Assembly: GCF_020740795.1 (NCBI RefSeq)
Contig: NC_067282.1
Coordinates: 131,435,132-131,499,131, forward strand
DNA: 64,000 nt
Origin: Apus apus
Lineage: Eukaryota; Chordata; Aves; Apodiformes; Apodidae
Reading direction: 5' to 3'
In this document: positions 49,366 to 62,429 of the stretch, piece after piece
Layout: the number at the start of each line of letters is the position of its first letter
Position numbering within the stretch: position 1 is the first letter of the stretch
Made by a program: the position numbers and the translations under genes
The notes under the pieces: model-generated
Databases searched by the model: none
The model's input: only the letters and a program-made list of their open reading frames with translations
What the model was told of the DNA's origin: nothing

Positions 49366-50600
49366 ACTTCTAGTTTATTTTCCTTGTTTGAGCAATGAAT
49401 CTTAATCTTGCTCTGTGGATGCAGCACAAGAGTTATGTGTGCAGGAAGCATCTGAAATCACTTTGTTTCTAGTTTTCTTTCATACATTCAGTAATATAAA
49501 TAACCAAAGAGGATATTGCTTAACCCATAAAACAAGGTGACATCATAATTTATTAATACAGATGACACAGTTCATTGCTGTTAAATGCCATGAAGAGCTG
49601 GAAATAGAGTAGTTTCTCAGAAGGCACTGCCAATATGTCAAAGGAAAGACTTCCTTGATGCCATCTCAGCATGTGTGAGATCCCCTCCAAGTACTTCAAC
49701 ATTTTGGTTATTCCCTACTGATGGGCTCTGCAACATCCACAGGCAGCTTTGCTGGTGATTTCCCCAACATCTGACATCTTCTTTCCACTTGGCCCACTCC
49801 TCCCAACTCTTTGTTCCTGTCATTTGCTTGAATTGAGGAAAGAATATGGGAAGCAGAATAACAAAATACATAGCCAGCTGGCCCATTTATGCTGCTCCCG
49901 TGGATGTTGTGGGAAGGGGGGGGGAGCACAAGCTCCTGTGTCCTCATGGCCTCCCTGTGACAGCGGGGACACGGAGCTGCACGCACAGAGGAGGGGCTTG
50001 GGCTTCGGTGCTCCCCTGGCCCTGGTGCAGCTCCTGGCTGGCAGCAGGGCGAGACATCAGGCTGCACGCATTCGGGCCCCGGGCCAGCAAAGCATTTAAG
50101 CACCTGCTTACCCCTAAGCTTTTGAGTAATTCCTCTGCCTGAGCTGAGCACAGGGGATTGCCGCAGCCTCCTGCTTCCCACGGCCTTCCCTTGCAAGGAC
50201 GTGCACTGCGGCCCGGCTGCAAACACGGCCCGGGGTGTCACCTCGGGCATGGGGCTGCCCACCTCTTCTTGCTCCCTCTGAATCACAATCCTAAGTGTTC
50301 ATTGCAGACCCCCGTCCTGCTGGAACCTCTGTGGATGAGCCCCTAGGTAGCCCCACCAGTGTCTCTGAGTGGCTCTGCCAGGGCTCCCAGCATTTCATTC
50401 AGCTGCAGGACAATTTTAGAGTAAAAAAAAAACAAAACAAAACAAAGCACATAACACTTCTGTTGGTGTTATGTCCCCAGGCACCAATATGAGCCAACAT
50501 ATGGGCAAAGCGCAGCGACCACAGGTCCACAATAGACATTCCTCTCTCTTATAGGTAACATAAAACAACCTTCCTGCTGTGGACAACTTGCAGCCCTGGG
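49366..50600. other. Intergenic, no gene seen
   Basis: GC content rises toward the SSPN island. ORFs at 49708-50286 (minus) and 49749-50099 (plus) overlap and have no recognisable domain. Confidence 0.4.
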
Positions 50601-51325
50601 AACTAGCTCAGCAGATGTTCAGCTCCAGGTGCCGCCAGTACCCGCACAGAAGCTGGTCCCCGCCTGCCCCACCAGAACACCCGCCTGGCTGCACTCCTGC
50701 AACTTCTGAGAAGAGCCAGGATACCTTCTGGCTCCTGGAGACGCGAATTTGAATTTTTTTTTTTTTTCCCTGGCGGCCAGTGAATACCTCGCACACACCT
50801 GCTCCGCTCCCTCCCACCGGAAGGCGCCTAACCCGTCTGGTTCCGCGGGAATTCAGCGCGAAACGTGCCCCGCGGGTGCGGCCGGCGCTGCCTGGCTCCG
50901 CCGGCTCAGCCGCATTTCCCCCGCCGCGCTCCCCAGCCGCCAGCACAGGCTTCCCGCCTGCCCTTCGCCTGCCCAGCTCCTCCACCGCCCCGCACACCCC
51001 TCCCCGCCCCGCGTCTGCTCAGCCCCGCAGCAGCCCCGCACAGCCAGCCCCGGGGGGGGGGGGAGGCAGGGCCGGTCCCCTGCGCGTTGGCAGTTCGCTA
51101 CCCCCCTGGAGGAACCCCTCTTCCCTGGGCTATATGTGTTTCCAAGCTCTGACAATCTGCTCCAAATGTTTTCCATATTTGTTCACCCTCCTTGATTCCA
51201 AATACCAGGAACGACTCGGCCACAGCACAACGCGAAGCTTCGCGGCGGGGAGGGGGGGGAGGTGGGGGCAAAAAAACTCACACGCACGCACACACGCACA
51301 CGTGAAAACGTAAAAGTTCATCGGC
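50600..51325 (+). promoter_or_regulatory. SSPN: SSPN promoter and 5' UTR CpG island
   Basis: A CpG-dense block, densest at about 50810-51110, lies immediately upstream of the sarcospan start codon, with a poly-T run at 50754-50766, a poly-G run at 51052-51063 and a CA-rich run just before the ATG. No TATA box stands out. Overlapping long ORFs on both strands reflect base composition. The transcription start cannot be fixed. Confidence 0.65.
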
Positions 51326-51655
51326 ATGGGAAAGGAGGAGGAGAAGAAAGCCCAGAAAGGCACGTCCCTGAGTAACCAGAGCCAGCCAGGGAAGGGAAGC
51401 GAAGGGGGGAAAAGCGCCGGCTCGAGCAAGACGCAGGACTCCGCGATGAAGAGGAAGAAGCAGAAGAAAACGAAGGGGGATCCCAAACCCGGCCAGGAGG
51501 AGGAATCCCGCACTTGTTGTGGCTGCCGTTTCCCGCTGCTCTTTGCTTTGCTGCAGCTGGCGTTAGGCACCTCTGTAACAGTGCTGGGCTTCCTTATGGC
51601 AGGCATCAGTTCCTCTCTGCTAGTCAGAGACACTCCATATTGGGCTGGGATAATT
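51326..51655 (+). CDS. SSPN: SSPN (sarcospan), first coding exon, partial gene
   Basis: Sarcospan is a small four-transmembrane protein of the muscle plasma membrane, part of the sarcoglycan-sarcospan subcomplex of the dystrophin-glycoprotein complex. This exon encodes residues 1-110. A hydrophilic cytosolic tail rich in lysine (about residues 1-62, including KRKKQKKTK) leads to the signature SRTCCGCRFPLL at 61-72, then transmembrane segment 1 (about 70-92) and ISSSLLVRDTPYWAGII, which ends at the first loop. The start is GGCATGGG, the first ATG in frame and a good Kozak context. The exon ends exactly at ATA ATT|GTAAGC, a consensus donor in phase 0. The full protein is about 240 residues in mammals; transmembrane segments 2-4 and the large extracellular loop are in later exons not found before 64000. 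Confidence 0.94.
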
Positions 51656-52175
51656 GTAAGCATAAAGTCTGTTTCTCCGTTAAGTGCCTTTGCCAGCATT
51701 TGATGCAAGCTGCATGACGCTCCACTCTAGACTAACCAACTGCATGCACAACACCATCTGAGTTATGCTAACTATAAATATTCCTGGGATTAAATGTCTG
51801 CGTCTACTTTCCCAAGGAAACTGCTTCTGCAGAATAACACGGTCTTTCATCTTCTGCCCTGAAATACCCAACAGAGCTTAAATAAAACACAGGGTTGCTG
51901 TTCACTAGGTGGATGTACTAGCTTCTGCTTCGCAGTGAGCTCCTGCCTGGTGATGCTGAAAAAAAAAATATGTCGATTACTTGTGCTGCCTTCCCTCTCT
52001 CCCCACCAAACCGTAACCATCAGGTCTTGGAAGTGAGCGTGTTAACTCTGTAACTCTCAGCTTTTAGCTGGGTGTGTTGGCAATAGGCAGAGGAGAGAAA
52101 TGGCTGTCTTTTGAGCTTCCTCTCTGTGCTGTGCTGAAGAACTGCCGTGATTTAACCCCTTTACTGCCCACTGCT

Positions 52176-52358
52176 CCCTGACTGGGAGCACTGGAACAGG
52201 CTGCCCAGAGAGGCTGTGGAGTCTCCTTCTCTGGAGACATTCAAAAGCCGCCTGGACACGTTCCTGTGTGATGTGCTCTGGGTGACCCTGCTCTGGCAGG
52301 GGGGTTGGACTGGATGATCTTTCGAGGTCCCTTCCAACCCCTAGGATTCTGTGATTCT
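52176..52358 (+). mobile_element. CR1 LINE 3' end, well preserved
   Basis: It runs from CTGGAACAGGCTGCCCAGAG through GTCTCCTTCTCTGGAGACAT, TGGACTGGATGATCTTTCGA and GGTCCCTTCCAACCCC to the terminal ATTCTGTGATTCT. It is 5'-truncated, in the sense direction of SSPN, and much closer to the CR1 consensus than the copy at 10825-11029, so it is the youngest clear transposon in the window. Confidence 0.93.
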
Positions 52359-54584
52359 CCCCCACCGGAGGGAAGGACAGCGTGTGGCCGTGGGGAGGAG
52401 GACACTGCTGGCAGATGGGTAAGGTGACAGCGAAAGCGAGCTTATCCCAGGGAAAAGGAGCCTGTCCCAGGGAAAGGGAGCCCGTACCAGGGCCCATCAG
52501 TGGCTCCTGCCCTGTCAAGCTCAGTTTCAAGTGACACACCAGCCTCGCCCCATGGGCTGGCCAGGATGAGGTAAAGGGCAGGGTCCTGCTGGGTGTAGAT
52601 AGGAGGGATCACCCACCACTGGGGAAGCCTGGAGTGCCAACCCTGCTGTGGGGAGGAGGTGTGGCTGTCTCAGCACCCTGCACGGTGTGGCCTTGTGCTC
52701 CAGGACGTGCAGCTTGCCTGTGGAGAGACAGGATTGGTGGTTATGAGCCTGGGATGTGCCATGGATGCAGTTTAGCATACAGGTTTTTTTCCCTAGGCAG
52801 CGGACTTCAGGGAAATCTGTACTGATGTGCTAGCACTGTTTTGGGTGTTGTTAGACTGTAAGATTTCTTGAAGTGCTAAACAGCTATGGGGTCATCTCCC
52901 ATAAATGCAATTCCTTGCCAGTTGAAGGATTATCTGAACACCTGAACTGTTTGTGGTTTGCTGTATTAATCCTACTGGCCAACACTCTCAAGAGTGGAAA
53001 GAGCAGGACCTGAGCTCCCAAAGGAAGAGCTCCTCTTACTCACCTCTCCCTTCATGTTTCTCTTCCAGCCAAAGACATATCTAAGAGCTCAGCAGTGTTT
53101 TGCAGGGAGAGAGCCTGCTCTTGCTCAGGAGAACTTCCTCCTGGGGTTTCCACTGTTACAAGCCAGGATGGAGTAAGGATGATAAAATGGCTGCATGTGA
53201 CATTTTCACCCCTCCTGTTTATAAATGGGGACTCTGGAGGTCATATTATTTCTTCTCCAAACAACACTCATAGCATCCCAGGTCTGAAATAGATTTTTCA
53301 CTAAAAAATTGACACACAAAGTCTGGGGAAAGAGTGATCTGGACTGAAACAGCCTATGGCCAAGGATGGGAGGAAGGCTGTGGAAGCATCCCCTGGTCCA
53401 TGTGAATGTCATCAGTGTCCAAACAGCATCCACCCATGACATTCACATAAGCCTGATCTCCCTTTGGGAGGCCTGAAACCCCACCGAAGTAATTATTTTC
53501 TGAAGACTGAGCTCTGACCCCTATTGTTGGCCAGCAGGAGTGACATTTAGGTGCCTACATGAGGCAAAGCTCAGTTACTTTCAGAGATCCCCCCTGAAGA
53601 ACAGGCGAAACTCACCATGTGTGGTCCTAAGCTAATCCCGAACTCAAGGCAAAACTCAGGTCTCAGCTGTGGTGGGCACATTTTGCCCTGGCCAGCCAGC
53701 CAGGATAGCCCCTGGGGGAACACGTTTCCTGGGAGTGAGCTGGCTGTGGGGGTCGGGGCTTTGCTTTGCCTTATGTTTGAGGGATGCTCTGGCTACTGGG
53801 AAGACCAGTGCACTTGGTGGTCTGCAGGTAGGGACCCATGGGGAGGGGTTACTGTGCCTTGGGTACTCTAGTGCGATGTTGAGCCACTGGCATGTTCAAC
53901 TCACTGTGTTTTGTTTCCTCTCTGGCTCAAAATGTACTTTTGGTGCTCCCCTGCTTGGCCTCAGAGTGATGGCAGGGACTGTGTGCTGGGGGCAGGTGGC
54001 CAGACAGGCTCCTGGGGAGCCATGTACCATGGGAGAAATGTAAAGCGTCTATCTGAGGGGCAAAATGCAGGAGGTATGACATGATCCTGCCTTTTGATCC
54101 TGTGTCAGGATGTCTCCATGGAGGTACTTGGAGCCCAGCGGGGCATTAGACAGACATGGCCAGGAGTTGCTGAGCTGGAGTTCCTGTGTGTGCAGGTCAA
54201 AGGGTGCTGCTGGTGAGCAGTGGCAGGGAGCCTGCTGAGGACCAGACTCTGGAGAGATGTGGAAATACTGGTCCGTGGAGGAGTACCCTTGGGGAGGACA
54301 TCCTATGTGTGGCTGGATGTCCTGTGGGCTGGGGTGGCTGTGGGAGGCTGTATGGAAGGCATACAGGTACAGGATGGCTTGAGAACAAACCTTGTGGCAG
54401 AAAGTGACTTCCCAAAACTCGTTTACTTGTGCAGAAATGAGCAGCAGAACAGAAATATGTGGTGTAAAATACCAGAGCATATTTGTTTTAGTAGCATCCC
54501 ACTCAAGTGCTCTTTTTAAAGGACTTGATTGGTATTCAGAATCAAGAACTTAAAAAATCTATAATCGAGACCTTTTTAGTGACA

Positions 54585-54665
54585 TTAGAGTTAATGGGTG
54601 AAGCTCATTCCTAGTGTTACTCCTTTGGAATTACACCAGGGGCTTGATTTGACCCCACAGCTGTT
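54585..54665 (+). repeat. Possible ancient sauropsid interspersed repeat
   Basis: GAATTACACCAGGGGCTTGA followed by TTTGACCCCA resembles a word common in old repeats of turtles and birds. A related word, CAAATCTGACCCTCGG, is at about 62199. Family not determined. Confidence 0.3.
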
Positions 54666-55372
54666 AATGCAGGATGACAGAAAAATGAAGGAAGATTGCA
54701 AATGTGCTAAGTAGACCCTGATTGATTGAAAGATTTTCTTTTTTTTCTTTATAAGTAGCAAAATGGTGACACTGTTCCTTGCTGAAAATCAAGGGCAGCA
54801 CTGTGAATGGAAAGGAACTTATTTAGAGAAGCAACTAGAGTAAAATGCTACCAAGGAAAAGCATGCAAGGCAGTCTGAATTAAACCAGTTCAAAACATGA
54901 CTGCCTAGGTTTGTGAGGATAGCACAGGTCAGGGAGTGGGTTCACCATCCTGTGGAATAAATGTGGCATGAAACCCAGTTAAAACCTACAAGTTGGAAAT
55001 GCATTTAATCCAAAATCTTTGTGGCATTAGTCAGAAACCAAAGGAAAGGTTTATGGACAGAAACCACAGAGCCTACATGACATACCACTTCTGCTTCAAC
55101 TTCAACAACCTATTCCCTGTGAAATGCCTCAGCTGGATTGCTAGGGGCAGACAAATAAATACAATTGAAACCAGTGAGGGTAGCATTTGCTTCACCTACC
55201 TGTAGCCAAAGTTGCCCAGATCTGAAGCAGTTGCCCAACTCCTCTGTGAGACCTGTCCTGAGCACCTGAAACTGCAGCCTGGACCACCTTGGTGGTTTCT
55301 TCCTTCTAACAGTTTTGAGGGAGCTTAAACAAACTTCACAAATCCACCCAGGAGGGCAGGCCTTTCTTCTTG

Positions 55373-55402
55373 TTTGTTTTTTGTTTGTTTGTTTGTTTGT
55401 TT
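55373..55402 (+). repeat. (TTTG)n microsatellite
   Basis: Six or more GTTT units, directly adjacent to the MIR-like SINE that follows. Confidence 0.85.
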
Positions 55403-55404
55403 TT

Positions 55405-55510
55405 CTGAGTCTTGCCACTGACTTGCTGTGTAGCTTTGGGCAAGTTACTTAACCTTGCTAAGACTTTGTTATTTTCCCTATAAAGTGGGGTTAAAAATGG
55501 CTACCCCTCA
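55405..55510 (+). mobile_element. Ancient MIR-like (CORE-SINE) copy
   Basis: CTTGCCACTGACTTGCTGTG followed by TAGCTTTGGGCAAGTTACTT and AACCTTGCTAAGACTTTG, then TATAAAGTGGGGTTAAAAAT, is the classic MIR core order. It matches more closely than the other copies in the window. Confidence 0.75.
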
Positions 55511-57539
55511 CCCCTGGGTTTGAGACCCTTGGATGAAAAGTGTTGCAGAAGCAGTAGATATTAATGGTGTTCTTTTCATTCTTTTTCATTAGCTTGTGGC
55601 CTTTTGACACCCAGAAGAAGAAACGATGTATTTCTCCTTGAAAAAAATCAGCTCTTAGATTATTTCCACTGTGATCAAAAGTAGAGAGTATCAGAGTTTT
55701 CACAGGCAAGCTCCCTTCCAGCCCCGTTTTGCAGACTCAGGCAGTTAAGGAAGTTACAGAAATGCTCATCAGAAATGATTATCCAGGGTGTTTATTATTT
55801 CTGTCAGGAAGTTGCTTTAAATCCATGTATATGTATGGATGCACATAAAATTGGGATTTTAAAAAACATTTTTTTAAAAAATCTGTTTCTTGACCTGCTG
55901 AAGGCAGCAATCGTGGCTCCAGCTGGCATTTTTTTTTATTGCAAAAATTGTCTCTACAGATCTGCCACAAACTGAGGCCCCAGCCCAGGAGCTCTGATGC
56001 TTCTCTCTGCTCAGGCCCTTCAGGACCACATCTCCCCTGGTTTTTCCCTAGGCCAGAGGGTCCCGAGCTTTACCCAAGGGGAAACCATGGCTCGTTGCTT
56101 TTTGGCATCAGCATTCAAGCCTTGGTTTCTCTGCCCTGGTGGAGTGAGGCTGATGCAGGGCTTTGTGGTGCAAAAGGTAGGCAGATATTTAACTGAAAAA
56201 GCAATTTGCTTATTCTTAATTTACCTGGAGTAAAAAAATATTTTTCCCTTTAATTTTTTATATTTTTAAAGAACCTTTAGAAAAAATTAAGCCAAAACCT
56301 TCACCAAAGGAAACAAAATTAAGATCCTATGATGGCTGGAAAACCCAGCTGTGTGGGACAGTTTGCAGAAAGCAAAGCACAAGAGATAATGTGTTTCATG
56401 GCAGCCTCAGGGAATGGTGTAAGGCAGCCTGGGCTGACAAAGGAGTCTGGCTGGCTTTCATGCTTAAAAGATCTTTCTAGGCTTAGTACTATGTGGGTAG
56501 TAACCAGCCAGGACTATCTCCTCATGCTGCGTGCCCCTATCAGACTCTGATAATTGAGATGTTTGTTTAATTGATGTACTTCTGCATCAGAGTCTGACTC
56601 AGATGATGGATCCTGCCACTGATTCAACACGTGCTCGTGGGCTGGTAAACCTGAGTGCCAAAATCAATAGTGCTGCCTGTAATGGGCAGTGCTGACTCAG
56701 CTTCTGCCTCTTCAGGTTGTCAGGGCTTGTGTTGCTTTGGGGCTGGAAGGGCAGGAAGGCAGTGTGACAAGCTTTCTGCACCCAGCACCCTCTTTGGCTT
56801 GTACAGGTCTCAGCAAGGCTGCTCCAGCATCCACAGTTCCCAGGGAAGCAGTAAAGCCCCCTGAAATTAAGCTGAACTTTAGAAATGGTGGAAGATGGCA
56901 AAAGGGAGAGGCCAGGGGTTGGGATTTTCGTCCTGAAAATGGGTAAAACTATGGTGATGTGTGTAACTGTTAAGGAGAAGCTTTGACAACATTGTTGTGA
57001 GGCTGTTGCTGAAAGGATGAAGTGTTGTATACAGGCACCTGGGGAAAAAAGGATGGTACCCTTCTGTAAAGTGATATACATTAGAAATTTGGGTTAAACG
57101 TGTGCTGATGATAATCTGGGGTTGATCAGACCCAGGCTCCTCTGGACTGAAGGGCTTTACTGTACCCATAGCTGTTCCTGTATTGCAGATGTTTTCCCTG
57201 TATCAGTGAAACAAAGAAATTCAAGGGCCACATTGTCTCTAACAATTTCCCTACAGATGAGGCTCTAGAGATGTTTCCACCTAAAAGCTTTTCTGTAGAT
57301 GGTCTTTCCCATGATAAAACAAGGCCAACCTGTAGCGTAAACCCCTGTCAGCCTCCTTGCCTTTCTCTTTTCAGATCCTCCCAGTTGCTGGATGTAACAT
57401 TTTTCCATGAGGCCAGACTCCCAGGCTGCAGAGTGGTGGCCCTGCCACACATCAGACAACTGCTCTATGTGTGAGGCAACCTTTTTATCTTCCTAGAGAG
57501 GGTCAATAATAGGGAAGCATCCCCAGCTAGAGCAAGAGT

Positions 57540-57915
57540 TAACGGATCCCCTTCCATATTGATCTGGGGAATGACTGACTATTTAAAAACCCCCTGAAAT
57601 GTGATCTCTTTTAAAGCCTGAAAGCAGAGAGACACTTTCTTGTTAGCCCTGGCCCCTTGCTGTGTTTTTGTGTTGTTGCTTTTGACACCTTTTCCTGGAG
57701 CAATTGTGAAGGTGGCTTTCAGTCAGGCTTTCCCTCCTATACAGCCTTGCTGAGGTTTTAGCTTTTACTTGTTATTAGGGAAACCGATTTCAATTTTTAA
57801 TCAAAGATGACACTTAAAAAACTGGTGCCATCAAAGCAGCTAATGGAAATCACAGTCATGCAGGCGTCCATTTTTAATACAAACTAGCTTCGATTAGCCA
57901 TAGCCAAACATCAAA
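57540..57915. promoter_or_regulatory. Candidate conserved non-coding element in SSPN intron 1
   Basis: This repeat-free block has several developmental-factor-like words: TTTTTAATCAAAGATGACAC near 57796 (a TCF/LEF-like ATCAAAG), AAAGCAGCTAATGGAAATC near 57833, and TTCGATTAGCCATAGCC near 57888. It has no coding potential. Conservation was not measured. Confidence 0.3.
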
Positions 57916-60900
57916 AGGTTTGAGGGAGGACTGCCTTCAAGAAGAGCCTCCAAGTTTAGGTATTTAATCAAACCTTCCCCAAAGTATGTGAAACCCTGGA
58001 TGGTATGCAACAAGATATGCTGCATAAAATATGCTATGGTGAGGTTTCCAGTGCTTGTTTATAGCCATATATGTATGTAGCACCAGAGCTGTATTCTTCA
58101 GAGCCTTCTGCTATTAAATCTCATAGTTTCCTAAGAGTGTTTATGCATTGATGCCCGATTAACTGAAATCCATAGTTTTATTTTGATCAGGTATAGAGTG
58201 GAAAACTTTGATGGGAAAAAATGTTGAAATGTTCTGAAGCAGCTGCACACCAGAGCTCTGTGTGATACTTGGTCAAGTGCTGATCTAATTCTGGACAGCT
58301 CTGTGGTTTAGCCCCCTGATTCAGCTACAGCCTCAAGGGGGAGGAGGGAAAAAACCAGTTCCTGGCTGGATTATGTTTGTGTAAAAAGCCAAGGTAATAT
58401 TTTGAGGGGGAGATTGTTCAAACACATTTCCTCAGCCTAGGTAACCTTATGACTATAGAGATGATGGCTTTCCATAGCTTCATAGTCAGGGACACATTTC
58501 AAATTGTGAGTCATGTCCATGTAACACTGTTAGCCATGCTGCACTTCTTGTTTTGCAAATTATGCTGGTTCTGGGACTTTTTAGTGTTGTTGTTTTTTTC
58601 TGTCCCCTCAGGCTTTTGATCGCCCAGCACTGTGTTTCTGATGAAGAGCAGTGATGTACTGCTGCTGCAGCTCCTGGCTTTGGAAGTGATGATAGCCTTG
58701 GCAATGCTTTGCCCATGGCATTAAATCTCACTGTAGCACAAATGACCATTGTTACTGCTCAGCAACTGAGTGAAACAGCAAAGATCATTACAGAAAAATA
58801 TGGTTTTGTTTGATTATGAATGTTCCTGCAGGGTTTAGATTACATCATTTAAAAGAAAGTTGTGTATCTGCCACTGTGTTCTTGCATAGTTTGAAGGGAC
58901 CTGTAGTAAAGACATTGTTATTTTATTCTGTAGGTGGGGCAGGGATGGTCATTTATAATGGAGTTTTATGGCTGTTAAGAGCATGACTTCCTTGATGATG
59001 ATGGCATCAGAGATGATCCTGGTTCATAATGGCAAAGCCAACAGGAACATTTCATGTCTTGCATCAAAGTCAGTGTCCAGTGGGATTGTTAATTTGTGGG
59101 TAACATGACTTCTACAAATGTGTGGAGGGGAGCTAAGGCTTGCCATGTCTAGTCAGGTGGGTGAGCCATCAAAGTAAGTATCACCTCTTAGGATAAGCCA
59201 GACACTTCAGAGACAACTACAAGAGAGAATTTATTTACACTTGTCCTTACAAACAGAAAGATATGTAGTGCTTGAAGTGAGCAACTATGCAATAACTTGT
59301 CTGTAATGGAATTTTCTCCCTAATTCTGTTAATAGCAGTTTTTCCCCTGAAGTTTTAGAGTTCCTTAGTAAAAAGGAAGAGTCCACTTGTGGCTCTCAGC
59401 AATGCTGTGTAGCATTGCATGGCCTGTATGTGAGAGGTATTGTCCTCCAACGTGTTTGCTTTCTGTCCCTAAAGGTTGTTGCAGGAAGTTCTCCCTAACG
59501 AGCCCCCATATAAAGAGCAGATGAGCTGTACTATGTCTCTGTGAGTGTTTGCAGCATTTGTCTTGTGGTGTGGCATAGGTTCAAGATGCTCCTTTGAACC
59601 AGGTTTTTGCCTCCTTCCTTCTTGTCTTAGTGAATGTTTCCAACTCTCCTGTGTTACCAGCCTTGTGTGCCAGGGTTTCCAAGATGCTCAGGGTAGGAAA
59701 CGCTTTGTTGGGTAAAAAACACCTACTTTATAGCAACACTTGGACTAAAACTGTAGCAATAACAAAAGAAAAATCATTTTCACAAATAATACAAAGGTAA
59801 GATGCAGACAGATTAGAGCAATCTGTGGTTTCAAAATCTTTTGAAATAAAGCAAACCACATTAACATGTCAGCGTGTAAATATCATGAACGCAAACCACA
59901 GTAGAAATTTGTGCCGTACGTGTTCATATTTCCCTCAATTCCATACATGACGTAACCATCTTCATCACTACCATGGTGTGTCCTTGTGCCACTCATACAC
60001 CATGTTCTCAGTCCTTGCAGGACCAGACCTGAGTGAGCTGCAGGGAGGTGAGGACAGGGAGAGCAGCCCCCTTGCCCCAAACCTCGTGGTCCTCACTGGG
60101 CGGTAACGTCTGTGAGCTTTATCCAAACTGCATTGCCACCTGTGTTTGCTCCTGTTGGAGATGACAAGCCTGTTTTTCTGCCCTGTGACTTTTCAGAGTG
60201 TAATAAGTTCAGTGGGAGGGACATGGCTGGCTAGTGCAGGAGGATGCTGGCACTGTGCTGGGCAGAGCATCAGCCCTTTGTGGTTCAATGGCAGCTGGAG
60301 CTCTTCAGACTGGCTGAAGTAAAGCTGATGGTGGGAGATTTTGGGTATACAAAACTTGAGACTGATCTTCTTTACTGGTTGAGTTCTGCTTTTAAAATGG
60401 TCCAGATATGTAAAGGCACACTCCTGGCAAGTGCCAAATGTGCATTGTGGTTGGGTCACAGGCTCATTGTTGGACCATCTGTATTGCAGCAGCGTGTGAG
60501 GCTCCAAGCTGTGAGAAACACCCAGTGGTGCCAGCCCGTGTGTGCATACAGAGGGAGGTGGTTTGCCAAACTCCTGAAGAGCCAGGGACTGCATGCTAGA
60601 TCTCCATGGGTGAAGGGATCCTTCCAGGCAAATCAACTGGGACCCACTCCTAAATGTGGTTGGGATCAGGTCCCATTCCTGCTGAAATCTATAGCATCTT
60701 AATTCAGTTCTCATGACTAGCCCTGTTTGGGGTGGTGGCAGCTTGGAAAATGTCTGCTCCTGTTTTGATTATGGTTTAAAAGAAAGTGAATTCTTAAGTG
60801 ACTTTTCAGCCCTGAGATGTTCCTGCTTAATGGAAGGAACATCTACTGCTTCCTACTGAAAAGAACAGCATTGAAAATTTTCCAGAGCATAAACTTTTAA

Positions 60901-61305
60901 GTTTGTTTCAGCTAGCTCTAGTAAGCAGCTGGTTTCCCTGGATTGTGAGCTGGGGGGTTTCACAGGGTATGCCTTAACCAAAAATAAATTTGTGCCCTTC
61001 CTAAATACATCTGTATCACATTCAGGTCTTTTTCTAGACAGGACTTTTCTAAATTTAAATTCTTTCCTTGGATAACCTCTCACGTCACTACCTATTCAGC
61101 AAAGGGTGTGTTAGTCCATCTGGAAAATTTTGAAATATGGGATCGTGAAATCAACTGGAGTTGAAATTTACTCAGCATAGAAATGCATATTTCTAGATTT
61201 CCAGATAACAGTTACAAGAGCTGATCTAATTAACTGTCATCGTGCAGCTTTTATAGAACCTATTTTATTTGTATAACAAATGCATGTCGATTGGTGGCAA
61301 GCAAG

Positions 61306-61331
61306 TGCTAAAGCTAAAACTTGCTTTAGCA
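61306..61331. repeat. 9-bp inverted repeat, 8-nt loop
   Basis: TGCTAAAGC (61306-61314) and GCTTTAGCA (61323-61331) are exact reverse complements around TAAAACTT, inside an AT-rich block of intron 1. Confidence 0.7.
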
Positions 61332-62429
61332 AATTCAATTGCATTTTATGTTGTGTCCTTAGTCAATAAGGCATAGGAAATGTGTGCTTCATGCTGGGAT
61401 ATTGCAATGGCTATTGAGGCACTAGGACTCAGGATTATCTAATGCTACTTAGCAATCAGCATCAACAGTATCCAGAACGTGCTTGCTGAAATGCAGCTGT
61501 CTTAGTCACTTAGCAGCTCCTAACGAATATTTACCAGAGGATTTTTATAGTTATTCTATTACATTGCACAGGTATAATTCAAAACTATTCTAGCAATGAT
61601 TTATAAAATAGAAGCATAAAGCTGTTTTCTGTATAAACGTTCCACACTTCGGTTTGCTTCCGTGAGTGAATTTCCTTTCAAAGTATGAACATGGAAAACA
61701 TATATGGGTCATAATTCTCAGCAACATTCTTTTTTACCCTCACTTACAAAAAAATATACATCTCTGGTATATTTTTATAAAAGAGATACTTAAACCTTCG
61801 AAAATATCTTGGCCAAGACTTGCTGGAATCCCAACCCAGTGTAATCTTTTATAAATACCTCTCTACAAATGTGCCTCTTGAAGTATCCCTGAGTATATTA
61901 TTTAAATCCCAGAGGAACTTTAGAAAGCCCGTGCAGGAATGGAAATCCTTTTAAACTATAGTCTTTTGTATGGGAAGCTTTCTGAAGAGGGAGGTCTGAT
62001 CCTGCTGCATTGAAAGCTGGCACAGTTTTTGCAGAAGCTGTGTAAGGCACTTGATGGCAGAGAGAAAATTCCACCATTGGTATCTGGCTCTGCCCTCAGA
62101 AATGAATGCAGCTCTGTTGGCTTTCTGTGGGAAAATGGGAAGGGGAATGGGAGAGTGGGCACAGTCGCATGATGTCTCACTGGAGTAACCTGGAGGCAAA
62201 TCTGACCCTCGGTTCATGCAAGTGTAAATGCCCACTAGTGTAGCTGAAGCAAAGAAAATTAAATGTATTGCTCATAACAAGATCCTTCAGCACCAGATCC
62301 TGAAAATCCTTAGGTCTAGCTTTGATGTGAGCAGCCCCTTTGCTTTCACATGAACGTCATCTTAAGAAAGTCTATTTAAGCTTTCTTTTCTTTTTTTTTT
62401 TTTTAATTCTCGTGGCAAGTTCTTTCCTT

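Noticed and set aside
60193-60714. 173-codon minus ORF overlapping a 152-codon plus ORF in SSPN intron 1
   Set aside because: Mutually overlapping on opposite strands, no recognisable family, no splice or promoter context.
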